This document shows positions 16,262-25,357 of a DNA stretch of 27,743 bases, in pieces (positions within the stretch are counted from its first letter, which is position 1; the number at the start of each line of letters is the position of its first letter). The DNA is from an uncultured Clostridia bacterium. GTDB lineage: Bacteria; Bacillota; Clostridia; Lachnospirales; CAG-274. Under the pieces are notes generated by a model. It was not told the origin of the DNA, searched no databases, and saw only the letters and a program-made list of their open reading frames with translations. The translations under genes were made by a program, and so were the position numbers. The stretch covers positions 1-27,743 of the forward strand of contig CAJTVH010000043.1 in the NCBI GenBank assembly GCA_910579745.1. The letters are read 5' to 3'.

Positions 16262-16301
16262 ACAAAAATTTTGTTATTTGTGTTTATTTAAAGTATATCT
16301 A

Positions 16302-16343
16302 AAAAACAATCGGAAAATTGTGTTTTATTTTCCGATTGTTTTT
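16302..16343. terminator. Bidirectional Rho-independent terminator
   Basis: A perfect 16-bp stem: AAAAACAATCGGAAAA (16302-16317) pairs with TTTTCCGATTGTTTTT (16328-16343) over a 10-base loop. A-run and T-run flanks allow use from both sides, between the convergent GNAT gene and the YnbB-like gene. Confidence 0.9.
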
Positions 16344-16376
16344 ATACAGATTTTTTAGTAAAGCACTTAAACTATA

Positions 16377-17657
16377 TTATAATTTTATTAAATTAGATTC
16401 ATACATTTTATTTAAAGCCGTTATTATTCCTATTTTAGCGTGATACCAAGTAAGCCCGCCCTGCATATAAACTATGTAAGGTTTCTTTATAGGCGCGTCA
16501 GCGCTTAACTCAATAGAAGATCCCTGAACGAAAGCGCCCGCCGCCATAATAACAGGACAATCATATCCCGGCATCTCCCAAGGTTCGGGAACAACGTAAC
16601 TGTCCACAGGAGCTCCCTTTTGTATCCCTTGACAGAATTTAATCAGCTCATTCTCATTATTCATCTGTATAGCCTGTACAATATCAGCCCTTTTTTCATT
16701 AAATTTCGGCATTACATTATAGCCGAGATCATCAAAAATCCTCGATGCGTAAACAGCGCCTTTAAGACTTGCGCAAACAACGGTAGGCGCTAAAAACAAA
16801 CCTTGAATTAAATTCGACGTAACGCCTAAAGTCGGTCCTACCTCTCTGCCTAACCCTGGTGATGTAAGTCTATACGCGGCGTTATCGACAAATTCATTTT
16901 TACCGGCTATATATCCCCCGACAGGAGCGAGACCGCCTCCTGGATTTTTAATGAGCGAACCGACAACAAGGTCCGCTCCAACATCACTGGGCTCAATAAT
17001 GTCAACAAATTCCCCATAACAATTATCTACCATACAAATAATATCAGAACGTATATTTTTTATAAATTCAATGAGAGTCTTTATTTCATCAATCGTTAAG
17101 CTTGGTCTGAAACAATAACCTTTTGAACGCTGAATAGCAACAAGCCTTGCTTTTGGGTTTATCGCCATTGGAATCGCGTCATAATCTATTTTTCCGTCAG
17201 GAAGTAAATCAACTTGCTTATAGGAAATTCCATATTCTTTTAAAGACCCTTTTACTTCCCTTGAATGACCGATTACTCCCTCAAGAGTATCATAAGGCTT
17301 GCCGACAGGTGACAAAATTTCATCACCGTATCTAAGATTTCCAAACAAAGCTACAGTTAAAGCGTGTGTGCCTGAAATTATTTGAGGTCTTACAAGAGCG
17401 GCTTCCGTATGAAAAACATCAGCGTAAATATTCTCAAGAGTATCTCTTCCCAAATCATTATAACCATATCCCGTTGTAGCGGCAAAATGAATATCGCTTA
17501 ATTTATTTTTCTGCATGGCTTTTAATACTTTGTACTGATTAAGTTCAGCTGTCTTTTCAATCTCAATAAATTCTTTTTTTATTTTTTCCTCTTCCTTTAG
17601 ACAAAATTCCATTACATTCCTGTCTATATTAAAATTTTTAATGATATAGTCTGTCAA
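16377..17657 (-). CDS. Methionine gamma-lyase-like PLP enzyme (YnbB/'aluminium resistance' family)
   Basis: A 426-residue PLP enzyme of the family once named aluminium resistance protein. The PLP lysine is Lys237 (VGSLIKNPGGG), and Asp211 (VDNCYGEF) is the expected pyridine-nitrogen partner. GTHAL (96-100) and the ATTGYGYND stretch are also typical. The start is probably TTG 17657, with AGGAG about 11 bases ahead; an overlapping ATG just upstream (17668) is out of frame and stops after four codons. It is separated from miaA by 32 bases on the same strand, matching the common miaA-ynbB order in Firmicutes. The true substrate in this family is not well established. Confidence 0.9.
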   Translation of the reverse strand: MTDYIIKNFNIDRNVMEFCLKEEEKIKKEFIEIEKTAELNQYKVLKAMQKNKLSDIHFAATTGYGYNDLGRDTLENIYADVFHTEAALVRPQIISGTHALTVALFGNLRYGDEILSPVGKPYDTLEGVIGHSREVKGSLKEYGISYKQVDLLPDGKIDYDAIPMAINPKARLVAIQRSKGYCFRPSLTIDEIKTLIEFIKNIRSDIICMVDNCYGEFVDIIEPSDVGADLVVGSLIKNPGGGLAPVGGYIAGKNEFVDNAAYRLTSPGLGREVGPTLGVTSNLIQGLFLAPTVVCASLKGAVYASRIFDDLGYNVMPKFNEKRADIVQAIQMNNENELIKFCQGIQKGAPVDSYVVPEPWEMPGYDCPVIMAAGAFVQGSSIELSADAPIKKPYIVYMQGGLTWYHAKIGIITALNKMYESNLIKL

Positions 17658-17689
17658 ATCTCTTTCATCTCCTACAGCTTATTTATTAA

Positions 17690-18619
17690 CTAAATTTCTT
17701 TATAAAAATGATAAATCTCATCTACAGCTTCTAAAATATCATAAGATGTCATATCGATCCATTTAGCGTCTTTTGCCTGATGCTTAAACCATGTAATCTG
17801 CCTTTTCGCGAAATGTCTCGTATCTCTCTTTAAAATATAAATAGCCTCTTCCAAAGAAATTTTGCCCTGCAAATATGAGACAATTTCTTTATATCCAAGT
17901 CCCTGCATTGAAATAAGATTTGGTTCATACTTCCGCAGAAGTTCCGAAACCTCAAATATTAAACCATTTTCAAGCATAACATCAATTCTTTTATTAATTT
18001 TTTCATATAAAATATTTCTTTCCATATTAAGAACAATAAAAGTTGTATCATACGGTGAGTTTTTCTCTTTTTCAGTTTTATTATGTTCTGATATAGGCTG
18101 TCCAGTCTGCTCAAAATACTCAATAGCTCGTATAACTTTTTTTATATTATTGGGATGAATAATATCACATGATTTAGGGTCACACTTTCTAAGCATCTCA
18201 AAAAGGAAATCACTTCCTTGTTGGTTAGCGATTTCCCGCAAATTGTTTCTTAATTTATAGCTGTTTTCAGTTTCATCAAAATTTGTGTCATTTACAAAAG
18301 CGTTAATATAAAATCCTGTTCCGCCTACAAGAATAGGAACTTTACCTTTTCCACAAATTTTTTCATAATATCTTTTTGCCATATTTTGAAATATAGCGAC
18401 TGAATATTCCTCATCAGGGTAAAGCTCATCAATAAGATAATGAGCAATACCCTGTTTTTCTTCCTCTAAAATTTTAGCCGTTCCAATATTCATAAATTTA
18501 TAAATCTGCATAGAATCAGCGGAAATTATTTCTCCGTTAATCTTTTTAGCGAGCTCAACGGAAACGGCTGTTTTTCCACAAGCAGTAGGGCCCGCGATAA
18601 TAATAAGAGGCTTCTTCAT
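17690..18619 (-). CDS. miaA: tRNA dimethylallyltransferase
   Basis: Transfers a dimethylallyl group to N6 of A37 in tRNAs that read codons starting with U, improving decoding fidelity. It has 309 residues, the usual length. The P-loop GPTACGKT is at 10-17, SADSMQIY at 33-40, VGGTGFYINA near 98-107, and the C-terminal KRDTRHFAKRQITWFK matches the tRNA-binding region. AAAGGA precedes ATG 18619. It heads a two-gene unit with the YnbB-like enzyme. Neither hfq nor mutL, common neighbours, is present here. Confidence 0.97.
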   Translation of the reverse strand: MKKPLIIIAGPTACGKTAVSVELAKKINGEIISADSMQIYKFMNIGTAKILEEEKQGIAHYLIDELYPDEEYSVAIFQNMAKRYYEKICGKGKVPILVGGTGFYINAFVNDTNFDETENSYKLRNNLREIANQQGSDFLFEMLRKCDPKSCDIIHPNNIKKVIRAIEYFEQTGQPISEHNKTEKEKNSPYDTTFIVLNMERNILYEKINKRIDVMLENGLIFEVSELLRKYEPNLISMQGLGYKEIVSYLQGKISLEEAIYILKRDTRHFAKRQITWFKHQAKDAKWIDMTSYDILEAVDEIYHFYKEI

Positions 18620-18761
18620 AACATTATCCTTTACACAAAAACTTAAAAATCTAAAATTTTAAAATTTAACTTTATATACACCTAATTTTAAATAATATAT
18701 AAAAATAAAATACATTTCCCAATTTTAGAAGCTTATATAATTACATTAAATACACACTTTC

Positions 18762-18789
18762 ATTATATGCTTTATAAAATGTTTAACAA
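18762..18789 (-). promoter_or_regulatory. Probable miaA promoter
   Basis: On the minus strand, TTGTTA (18789-18784), a 16-base gap, then the perfect -10 TATAAT (18767-18762). It lies within the otherwise featureless 190-base gap between nrdD and miaA. Confidence 0.5.
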
Positions 18790-18809
18790 TACATATAAAA
18801 TAATTTTTC

Positions 18810-21191
18810 TTAATTGTGTTTAACACGGTCTTTAACTTCAGCGAGTTTAGCGTTATTAAATCTGTCAAGAGTACCTACAAGATAACCTGTAATTCTTCTT
18901 ATTCTCTCAAAAGGAGTATTACCCTCTTTTCTTCCGCAACAAGGGCAAGTATCTCCTATTAATCCGTTAAATCCACAAACAGGGTCTCTGTCAACGGGGT
19001 GATTTATAGAACCATATCCAATACCTGATTCTTTCATATAACGTATAATTTTCTCAAAAGCGTCAACATTTTTAGTCGTATCTCCGTCAAGCTCAACATA
19101 CGTTATGTGTCCGCCATTTGTAAGTTCATGATAAGGTGCCTCAAGCTCAATTTTTTTAAAAGCGCTTATAGGATAATAAACAGGTATATGAAAACTGTTA
19201 GTATAATATTCTCTGTCGGTAATTCCGTCAATTTCGCCAAAAAGTTTTTTATCCATGTTTACAAATCTTCCAGAAAGACCCTCGGCTGGAGTGGCAAGCA
19301 AAGAAAAATTAAGTTTTCTTTGCTCCGCTTCTCTATCTATTCTTTTTCTCATATGTTTTATTATTTTAAGGCCTAGTTTCTGAGCTTCCTCCGATTCTCC
19401 GTGATGAAAACCCGTTAAGGCCTTAAGACACTCCGCAAGACCAATAAAACCGACCGACAGTGTTCCATGCTTTAAAACTTCCTCAACTGAATCATCATAA
19501 TTAAGTTTCTCGCTGTCAATCCAAACTCCCTGACCCATAAGAAAAGGATAATTTTTGACCTTTTTACCGCATTGTATCTTAAATCTGTCAAGAAGCTGAT
19601 CTATACATAAATCCATTTTTTTATCGAGCTCTTTAAAAAACCATTCAACATTACCGTCTGAGCGTAAAGCTATTCTCGGCAAATTTATTGAGGTAAAACT
19701 AAGATTTCCTCTTCCATACGTGATTTCTTTTGTTTCATCATAAATGTTCCCCATAACTCTTGTTCTGCAACCCATATAAGCGATTTCCGTCTCAGGATAA
19801 CCTTTTTTATAATATTTAAGATTAAAAGGGGCGTCCTGAAAAGAAAAATTAGGAAAAAGACGTTTGGCGCTTACTTTGCAAGCGAGTCTGAACAAATCAT
19901 AATTTTCGTCATTTTTATTATAATTTACTCCCTCTTTTACCCTGAAAATATGTATAGGAAAAATAGGAGTCTCACTGTTTCCGAGACCTTTTTCAAGAGC
20001 GAGCAATATATTTTTAATAACCATTCTGCCCTCTTTTGATGTGTCCATTCCATAATTTACGGAGGAAAACGGAGTCTGAGCCCCCGCTCTTGAATGCATA
20101 GTATTAAGATTGTGTATAAAAGCCTCCATAGCCTGATAAGTCGCTCTGTCCGTCTTTTTCAAAGCGTTTTTCATTGAGAATTTCTGAATTTTCTGAATTT
20201 TTTCAGAGTCAAACCCTTTTTGTGTATAAAATTTCAATTCCTCATCAATATAATCTTTATTTTCAGATATGGAAAGTTTAAAACCACTCTCAATAAGCTT
20301 GTTCCTCACTTCATTAACAAGCTCGTCTGAATTCTCATAATCAAAAACAATTTCTAAATCTCTGGCAAAGTTATAAATATAATTTTTAACAAAAGTTTTT
20401 CTCACGCCGTTTGCTAAAGCGTAATCAAGATTTACGATACTTTGCCCCCCATGCTGATCATTTTGATTTGATTGTACGGCTATACAAGCGAGAGCGGAAT
20501 AACTTGAAATATCATTAGGCTCCCTCAGCGCTCCATGCCCTGTCGAAAAACCGCCCTTGAAGAGTTTTATTAAATCAATTTGACAGCATGTTGTCGTAAG
20601 AGTCAAAAAATCCAAATCATGAATATGTATATCGCCCTCAACGTGAGCCTTGCTATGCTCCGGTTTTAAAATAAACATTTTATAAAACTGTTTCGCGCCC
20701 TCCGAACCATATTTAAGCATAGTACCCATTGCTGTATCGCCGTTTACGTTAGCGTTTTCTCTTTTAATATCGCTGTCTTTTGAATCGCTGAAAGTAATAT
20801 CCTCATATATTTTCATAAGATTTGTATTCATTTCTCTTATTTTACTTCTCTCAGCTCTATAAAGTATATAGGCTTTAGCAACTTTAGCGTGATTTTTTTT
20901 AATAAGGGATTCTTCCACTAAGTCTTGGATTTGTTCAACAGATGGAATACCTTTTATCTTATAAATAATATCATTAACAACCTCGTCGGCGATTTCATGG
21001 CAATAATCATCATTAACATCACCTACCGCCTTAAAAGATTTTTTAATGGCGTTAATAATTTTATCTTCGTCAAAAGCGACTTTTCTTCCGTCACGTTTAA
21101 CAATTTCCGTTATAACCATACGGGAAAAATCAACCGTCTCTCTTTCATGTTCTCTTTTCTGACTTGTATAAAATTTTTCGTAAGTATACAT
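18810..21191 (-). CDS. nrdD: Anaerobic ribonucleoside-triphosphate reductase (class III)
   Basis: Glycyl-radical enzyme that reduces ribonucleoside triphosphates to deoxyribonucleotides without oxygen. It has 793 residues. An ATP-cone allosteric domain spans about 25-115 (MVITEIVKRDGRKVAFDEDK). The catalytic barrel contains TTTCCQ, GGFSTGHGALREP and YMGCRTR. The zinc-binding stretch has Cys739, Cys749 and Cys752 (DTCPCCGRKEG). The radical loop RRITGYLVGTL puts the radical on Gly769. The start at ATG 21191 has AGGAGG at good spacing, giving about 24 residues before the cone. The activase gene nrdG, usually next, is not in the window. Two NrdR boxes overlap its promoter. Confidence 0.97.
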   Translation of the reverse strand: MYTYEKFYTSQKREHERETVDFSRMVITEIVKRDGRKVAFDEDKIINAIKKSFKAVGDVNDDYCHEIADEVVNDIIYKIKGIPSVEQIQDLVEESLIKKNHAKVAKAYILYRAERSKIREMNTNLMKIYEDITFSDSKDSDIKRENANVNGDTAMGTMLKYGSEGAKQFYKMFILKPEHSKAHVEGDIHIHDLDFLTLTTTCCQIDLIKLFKGGFSTGHGALREPNDISSYSALACIAVQSNQNDQHGGQSIVNLDYALANGVRKTFVKNYIYNFARDLEIVFDYENSDELVNEVRNKLIESGFKLSISENKDYIDEELKFYTQKGFDSEKIQKIQKFSMKNALKKTDRATYQAMEAFIHNLNTMHSRAGAQTPFSSVNYGMDTSKEGRMVIKNILLALEKGLGNSETPIFPIHIFRVKEGVNYNKNDENYDLFRLACKVSAKRLFPNFSFQDAPFNLKYYKKGYPETEIAYMGCRTRVMGNIYDETKEITYGRGNLSFTSINLPRIALRSDGNVEWFFKELDKKMDLCIDQLLDRFKIQCGKKVKNYPFLMGQGVWIDSEKLNYDDSVEEVLKHGTLSVGFIGLAECLKALTGFHHGESEEAQKLGLKIIKHMRKRIDREAEQRKLNFSLLATPAEGLSGRFVNMDKKLFGEIDGITDREYYTNSFHIPVYYPISAFKKIELEAPYHELTNGGHITYVELDGDTTKNVDAFEKIIRYMKESGIGYGSINHPVDRDPVCGFNGLIGDTCPCCGRKEGNTPFERIRRITGYLVGTLDRFNNAKLAEVKDRVKHN

Positions 21192-21248
21192 CCGTAAAAT
21201 CCTCCTGACTTGTATTTATCCGATATACTCAAGACATTACTTTATAAA

Positions 21249-21264
21249 ACACTATATTTAGTAA
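21249..21264 (-). promoter_or_regulatory. NrdR box 1
   Basis: On the minus strand it reads TTACTAAATATAGTGT, close to the known NrdR pattern acaCwAtATaTwGtgt. It lies downstream of the -10 element of nrdD. Its distance to box 2 is 31 bases, about three helical turns, as in known NrdR pairs. Confidence 0.7.
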
Positions 21265-21276
21265 TCTGTGAATATA

Positions 21277-21305
21277 ATTTTACTATATATAGTATAATTT
21301 GTAAA
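21277..21305 (-). promoter_or_regulatory. nrdD promoter with NrdR box 2 in the spacer
   Basis: On the minus strand, TTTACA (21305-21300), 17 bases, TAAAAT (21282-21277). NrdR box 2, ATACTATATATAGTAA (21295-21280), fills most of the spacer, so bound NrdR would block RNA polymerase. This predicts repression when dATP is abundant. Confidence 0.65.
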
Positions 21306-21707
21306 TAGATAAAATCAACTAAAATTTTTTTTAATCAATTTTGCGGGAAAAAACGCTTGTTATAAATAAAAAAATTTTTTTAAGTTTTTTCTAAAAACGT
21401 AAAAATCATAAAAAAAAATTTCTTTCCATAAATTTATTGTGCAAAATCCCAAAATTTAAAATTAATAAATTTTAATCAGTATGTATATAAAATCAAAGCA
21501 CTCACAGGAAACAAAAACATTCTCTGTAGTTTAGCACAGGAATAAACAAATAAGTTTAGGCGGATTTTTCAAAAATCTTAAAAATTTTCCTCAAGCGTAC
21601 AAAGCCCAATACGTTTTTTATAATTTTAATCCTCAAAAAAATTATACTTTTTATGATTTTGATTTTTCGATAGTTTGTTTTAATTTTTAGAGTTTTTATA
21701 AATATTT
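21306..21707. other. Gene-free AT-rich spacer
   Basis: About 400 bases between the nrdD promoter and the permease stop codon. I see A/T runs and no gene, clear terminator or repeat copy. Confidence 0.5.
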
Positions 21708-22844
21708 TTAAAGTAAAAAATTTAATATCATTTTTTTGAAAAAATAAAACAAAATAAGAAAAATCAAAAAAATAAAATTGACAAGCGTAAAAATTATAAT
21801 ATATTTTTTTCCCTTAGAATTTTCTGTTTTTATATAATATTTATAAGAAATAAGACTCGCCATAGAAGCTATAAGAGTACCTAAACCGCCTATATTAACA
21901 CCAATAATTATGTTTTCGTAATTATCAGAAATGCCAGATAAAAACAAAGCCGCTGGAACATTGCTTATTATTTGGCTTAAAGCCACAGATATGACAACCT
22001 CATTTCCAGTAAATATTTCTTTTACAGTATTAGAAATTTCAGGTATTTTTCCTATGTTTCCCACAAAAATAAAAAATCCTATAAAAGTTAATAAAAGAAC
22101 ATAGTCAACCTTCAGAAATAGTTTTCTGTCAATAAAAAATATTATACATAAAACAATAAAAAATAATATATAATAATCTAAAATTTTTAAAACCGAAAAA
22201 GTACATAAACAAAATAAAACAAAGTATATGTATAATTTAAAATTTTTAAAAGAAAAAATGGCATTAAAATAAGACAAATCTTTTAATTTTTCTTTTTTTA
22301 CAAAAAAGCAGAAAAAAATAAGAATAATGAGAGAAACAATCATGTAAGGAACAGTAATTTTAAAAAAATTGATTATATCCATTTCAGAAATGGAATATAA
22401 ATACAAATTTTGAGGATTTCCGATAGGAGTTGCCATACTTCCCAAATTCGCCGCGATGGTTTCAAGAATGACTATATATAGAATATTTTTTTCAAACTCA
22501 GAAAATTTAAGTGTCATAATTGTAAATGGAACAAATGTTATTAAAGCGACGTCGTTCGTAATAAGCATACTAAAAAAGAAACATAAAAAAATAAAACAAA
22601 AAGTTAATTTTCTTGTATCATTAATTTTTTTAAATAATATACAAGCTACAGCCTTAAAAAAGCCAATTCTAAAAAAACCCTCAACTACAATCATCATACA
22701 AAATAAAAGTATAAGTACATCAAAATTTATATAATCAAAATATTCAGCCGAAGGTTTGTAAAAAATCATCGATGTTAAGGCTAAAACCCAAGAAATAACC
22801 AAAACAATATTTTTTCTTATAAATTTAGACAAAATTTTTCTCAC
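21708..22844 (-). CDS. ArsB/NhaD/SLC13-type ion permease
   Basis: A 378-residue integral membrane protein with roughly ten or eleven hydrophobic segments. Family marks are LITNDVALITFVPF (94-107) and ANLGSMATPIGNPQNLYLY (132-150). A second half-repeat has SQIISNVPAALFLSG and GVNIGGLGTLIASMASLISY. These are the paired N-D/N-P and GSxxTPxGNP hairpins of the ion transporter superfamily that includes ArsB, NhaD and dicarboxylate carriers; the ion is not known. Start is GTG 22844 with GGGAG ahead. It follows the nitrilase gene by 12 bases and is the last gene of the HydE-like operon. Confidence 0.85.
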   Translation of the reverse strand: MRKILSKFIRKNIVLVISWVLALTSMIFYKPSAEYFDYINFDVLILLFCMMIVVEGFFRIGFFKAVACILFKKINDTRKLTFCFIFLCFFFSMLITNDVALITFVPFTIMTLKFSEFEKNILYIVILETIAANLGSMATPIGNPQNLYLYSISEMDIINFFKITVPYMIVSLIILIFFCFFVKKEKLKDLSYFNAIFSFKNFKLYIYFVLFCLCTFSVLKILDYYILFFIVLCIIFFIDRKLFLKVDYVLLLTFIGFFIFVGNIGKIPEISNTVKEIFTGNEVVISVALSQIISNVPAALFLSGISDNYENIIIGVNIGGLGTLIASMASLISYKYYIKTENSKGKKYIIIFTLVNFIFLIFLILFYFFKKMILNFLL

Positions 22845-22856
22845 AAATAAAACTCC

Positions 22857-23630
22857 CTAAAGTATTTTTTTATAAAACTCATTTTTTCTGTCACCTTTAA
22901 CCGGAAAAGCCTTTCTATACTTTTCCGTATCATTAGAAAAATCAAAAATAACTATGTCTTCTTTTTCCTTAGCAAAACATATAATTTTTCCATCCGGATT
23001 ATAAACTCGGCTATCTCCCGAATAAAAAATGTTTTTTTGTATACCAAAACAGTTTACACCTATAATATAGCACTGGTTTTCAATAGCTCTCGCTTTAAGA
23101 AGCGTTTTCCAATGCTCTTTTCTTTTCTCAGGCCAATTAGCCGCTATAATAATAACATCCGCTTTTTTTGAGGCGCTTTGAAAAATTTCGGGAAATCTTA
23201 AATCATAACAAATAAAAACAGAAAACTTTATATTGTTTATATTAAAAAAAGCCAGCCTATTTCCAGCGACAAAAAAATCATCCTCACCAGCATAAGAGAA
23301 TGGATGTATTTTAATATAATCACATATAAACTCTCCTTTTGGAGAAACAACGCTGTAATGATTTTCGGCTTTGTCCAAAATAGAATTTACCCATCCAAAG
23401 CCTATATATATATAATTATTAACAGCCAGATTTTTAATAATATTAATATTATCATCAGATTTCTCCACCGTATTTTTAATGTTCATTGAAAATCCGGTAA
23501 AACTCATTTCAGGGAAAAAAATAACTTCAGCGTTCTCTTTTTTAGCCTTTTCCACAAAACTACATATTCGTTTAAGATTTTCATTTTTATCCTCAAAAGC
23601 AATTTCCTGCTGACAAAACGCGATTCTCAA
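22857..23630 (-). CDS. Carbon-nitrogen hydrolase (nitrilase superfamily, omega-amidase-like)
   Basis: A 257-residue enzyme with the Glu-Lys-Cys triad of the nitrilase superfamily: Glu41 (FFPEMSFTGF), Lys107 (YIKIHPFSYAGE) and Cys141 (ICYDLRFPE). The CYDLRFPE form and overall length are closest to the omega-amidase/Nit2-YafV branch, which hydrolyses alpha-ketoglutaramate and related amides to acid and ammonia. That role is an inference; related branches act on other amides. Its ATG overlaps the TGA of the HydE-like gene by 4 bases (ATGA), so the two are translationally coupled. Confidence 0.9.
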   Translation of the reverse strand: MRIAFCQQEIAFEDKNENLKRICSFVEKAKKENAEVIFFPEMSFTGFSMNIKNTVEKSDDNINIIKNLAVNNYIYIGFGWVNSILDKAENHYSVVSPKGEFICDYIKIHPFSYAGEDDFFVAGNRLAFFNINNIKFSVFICYDLRFPEIFQSASKKADVIIIAANWPEKRKEHWKTLLKARAIENQCYIIGVNCFGIQKNIFYSGDSRVYNPDGKIICFAKEKEDIVIFDFSNDTEKYRKAFPVKGDRKNEFYKKIL

Positions 23631-24661
23631 AAATAATCTCCTCTTTCCTCAACTATTTCATACCCAATATTTTTCATCTTATTTTTAAGCTTTATGTTAT
23701 ATTCAGCCGTTTCATCACCAGTACATATTTTGTTATCATATAAAGAATATTTTTTTCTTACGGAAATAGGTGACAAATTAGGCATAACTACATTTGCCCC
23801 CGCTAAAATACCTTTTTCCCTGCCTTCAGGATCAAGAGTTCCCAAAGCTGTCGTCGCGGGTAAAAGTACCCTCTCAAACATAAGACGAAGTATTGAAATC
23901 AAAAACAAAGTAAGCTCTACTGTACCGTTGGGAAATTTTGAAAAGCAAGTATCACGGTGAGAAATAAACGGTCCTATTCCTATCATATGCGGTCTAAACT
24001 CATTTATAAAATTCAAATCCTCCACAATATTCTCAATGGTCTGATAAGGTGAACCTACCATAAAACCACATCCAACTTGATAGCCTATTTCTTTAAGATC
24101 AAAAAGACATCTTTTTCTATTTTCAAGAGACAAGCTCTCAGGATGTAATTTTTTATAATGCTCTCTATCAGCTGTTTCATGTCTGAGTAAATATCTATCA
24201 GCCCCGCAGTCAAAAAGTCTTTTATAACTTTCCACGCTTCTTTCCCCAACAGATAAAGTAACGGCGCAATCATTGTAATTTTTTTTTATATTTTCGATAA
24301 TATGGCAAAGTATATTATCGTTATAATAAAAATCCTCTCCCCCTTGTAAAACAAATGTACGAAATCCAAGTTTATATCCCATTTTGCAGCATTCCAAAAT
24401 GTCTTCTTCTGAAAGTCTGTATCTTTTGGCATTAATATTGCTTTTTCTTATTCCACAATAAAAACAGTCATTTTTACAGTAATTTGTAAATTCAATAAGA
24501 CCTCTCATATATATTTTTTTACCAAATATTTTTTCTCTTTTCTCTCTTGCCAAAGCCGAAATATACTTAATATTATCATAATTTCTCTTTTTAATAAGCT
24601 CAATAAATTCTTCTTTTTCCAAAAAATTATTTTCATTGAGTTTATTTATAATATTCTTCAA
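23627..24661 (-). CDS. hydE: HydE-type radical SAM protein ([FeFe]-hydrogenase maturase family)
   Basis: A 344-residue radical SAM enzyme. The [4Fe-4S] motif CKNDCFYC gives Cys62, Cys66 and Cys69. RHETADREHYKKLHP (160-174), CGFMVGSPYQT and LPATTALGTLDPEGREKG are strongly HydE-like. HydE helps build the di-iron subcluster of [FeFe]-hydrogenase together with HydF and HydG, neither of which is in this window. The accessory cluster Cys triad near the C-terminus is incomplete: Cys313 is kept (KICTGDETAE), but the other two positions are Tyr321 and Lys324. TTG 24661 is the probable start, with GAGGTG ahead. It heads the operon with the nitrilase and permease genes. An alternative is a HydE paralogue with another substrate. 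Confidence 0.85.
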   Translation of the reverse strand: MKNIINKLNENNFLEKEEFIELIKKRNYDNIKYISALAREKREKIFGKKIYMRGLIEFTNYCKNDCFYCGIRKSNINAKRYRLSEEDILECCKMGYKLGFRTFVLQGGEDFYYNDNILCHIIENIKKNYNDCAVTLSVGERSVESYKRLFDCGADRYLLRHETADREHYKKLHPESLSLENRKRCLFDLKEIGYQVGCGFMVGSPYQTIENIVEDLNFINEFRPHMIGIGPFISHRDTCFSKFPNGTVELTLFLISILRLMFERVLLPATTALGTLDPEGREKGILAGANVVMPNLSPISVRKKYSLYDNKICTGDETAEYNIKLKNKMKNIGYEIVEERGDYF

Positions 24662-25052
24662 TAAAAATCACCTCAAAAATTATTTTTATATATATAATAC
24701 TATATTCACGTAAATTAGACAAGAAAAAATCTTTGTACACTTCTAAACTCGAATATCACTAATATAACTCAATTAAAACGTGCCTGAAAACTAAATTATA
24801 TTTAACGTTATACTACGGTTTACGCGAAGCCGCTATCATAATTAGATATACTGTAGCACTACTTTATATTTATCTTTATTGACGTTATTGTCAAGATAAA
24901 CATTTTTTATACCAAATACACAAATTTTTTTAAAGGTTTGAAAAGAACAAAGATGAGCATGATTTTTATAATTATTGAGAGTGCTTGGGCTTAAACTTGA
25001 TATATAGGGGAAAAACAGACAGGGATTTTAAAATCGTATGTGCCAGCTCTTT

Positions 25053-25146
25053 GCTTATAGTCAATCAACTTGAAAATAAAAAAAGGCAGTGAAAAGGATT
25101 TTTGCTTCAGTGCCTTTTTTTATTTTCAAGTTGATTGACTATAAGC
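25053..25146. repeat. Inverted-repeat element, family 2, short copy (near-perfect palindrome)
   Basis: A 36-base arm (25053-25088) is repeated exactly in inverted form at 25111-25146 around 22 bases. The outer ends read GCTTATAGTCAATCAACTTG, as in the long copy at 7313-7480, and the centre shares GTGAAAAGGATTT with it, so this is an internally deleted relative. Confidence 0.85.
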
Positions 25147-25357
25147 TTTATAAAAAATACACAAGAGCTGATAAAAAGGAACAGTTTATTAAACACCTGG
25201 ATATTTTTTAAATATTCTCAATGCGACAACATACTGAATTAAAGGAATTTAAAGAACTAAAAAAGGAAGCGTGAAATAGGTTGCTTCATCCCTTGAAAAA
25301 TGGTAATATCACGCAGACTTTTTTTGACAGCATGGAATACTGTTTCAGATACATTTT

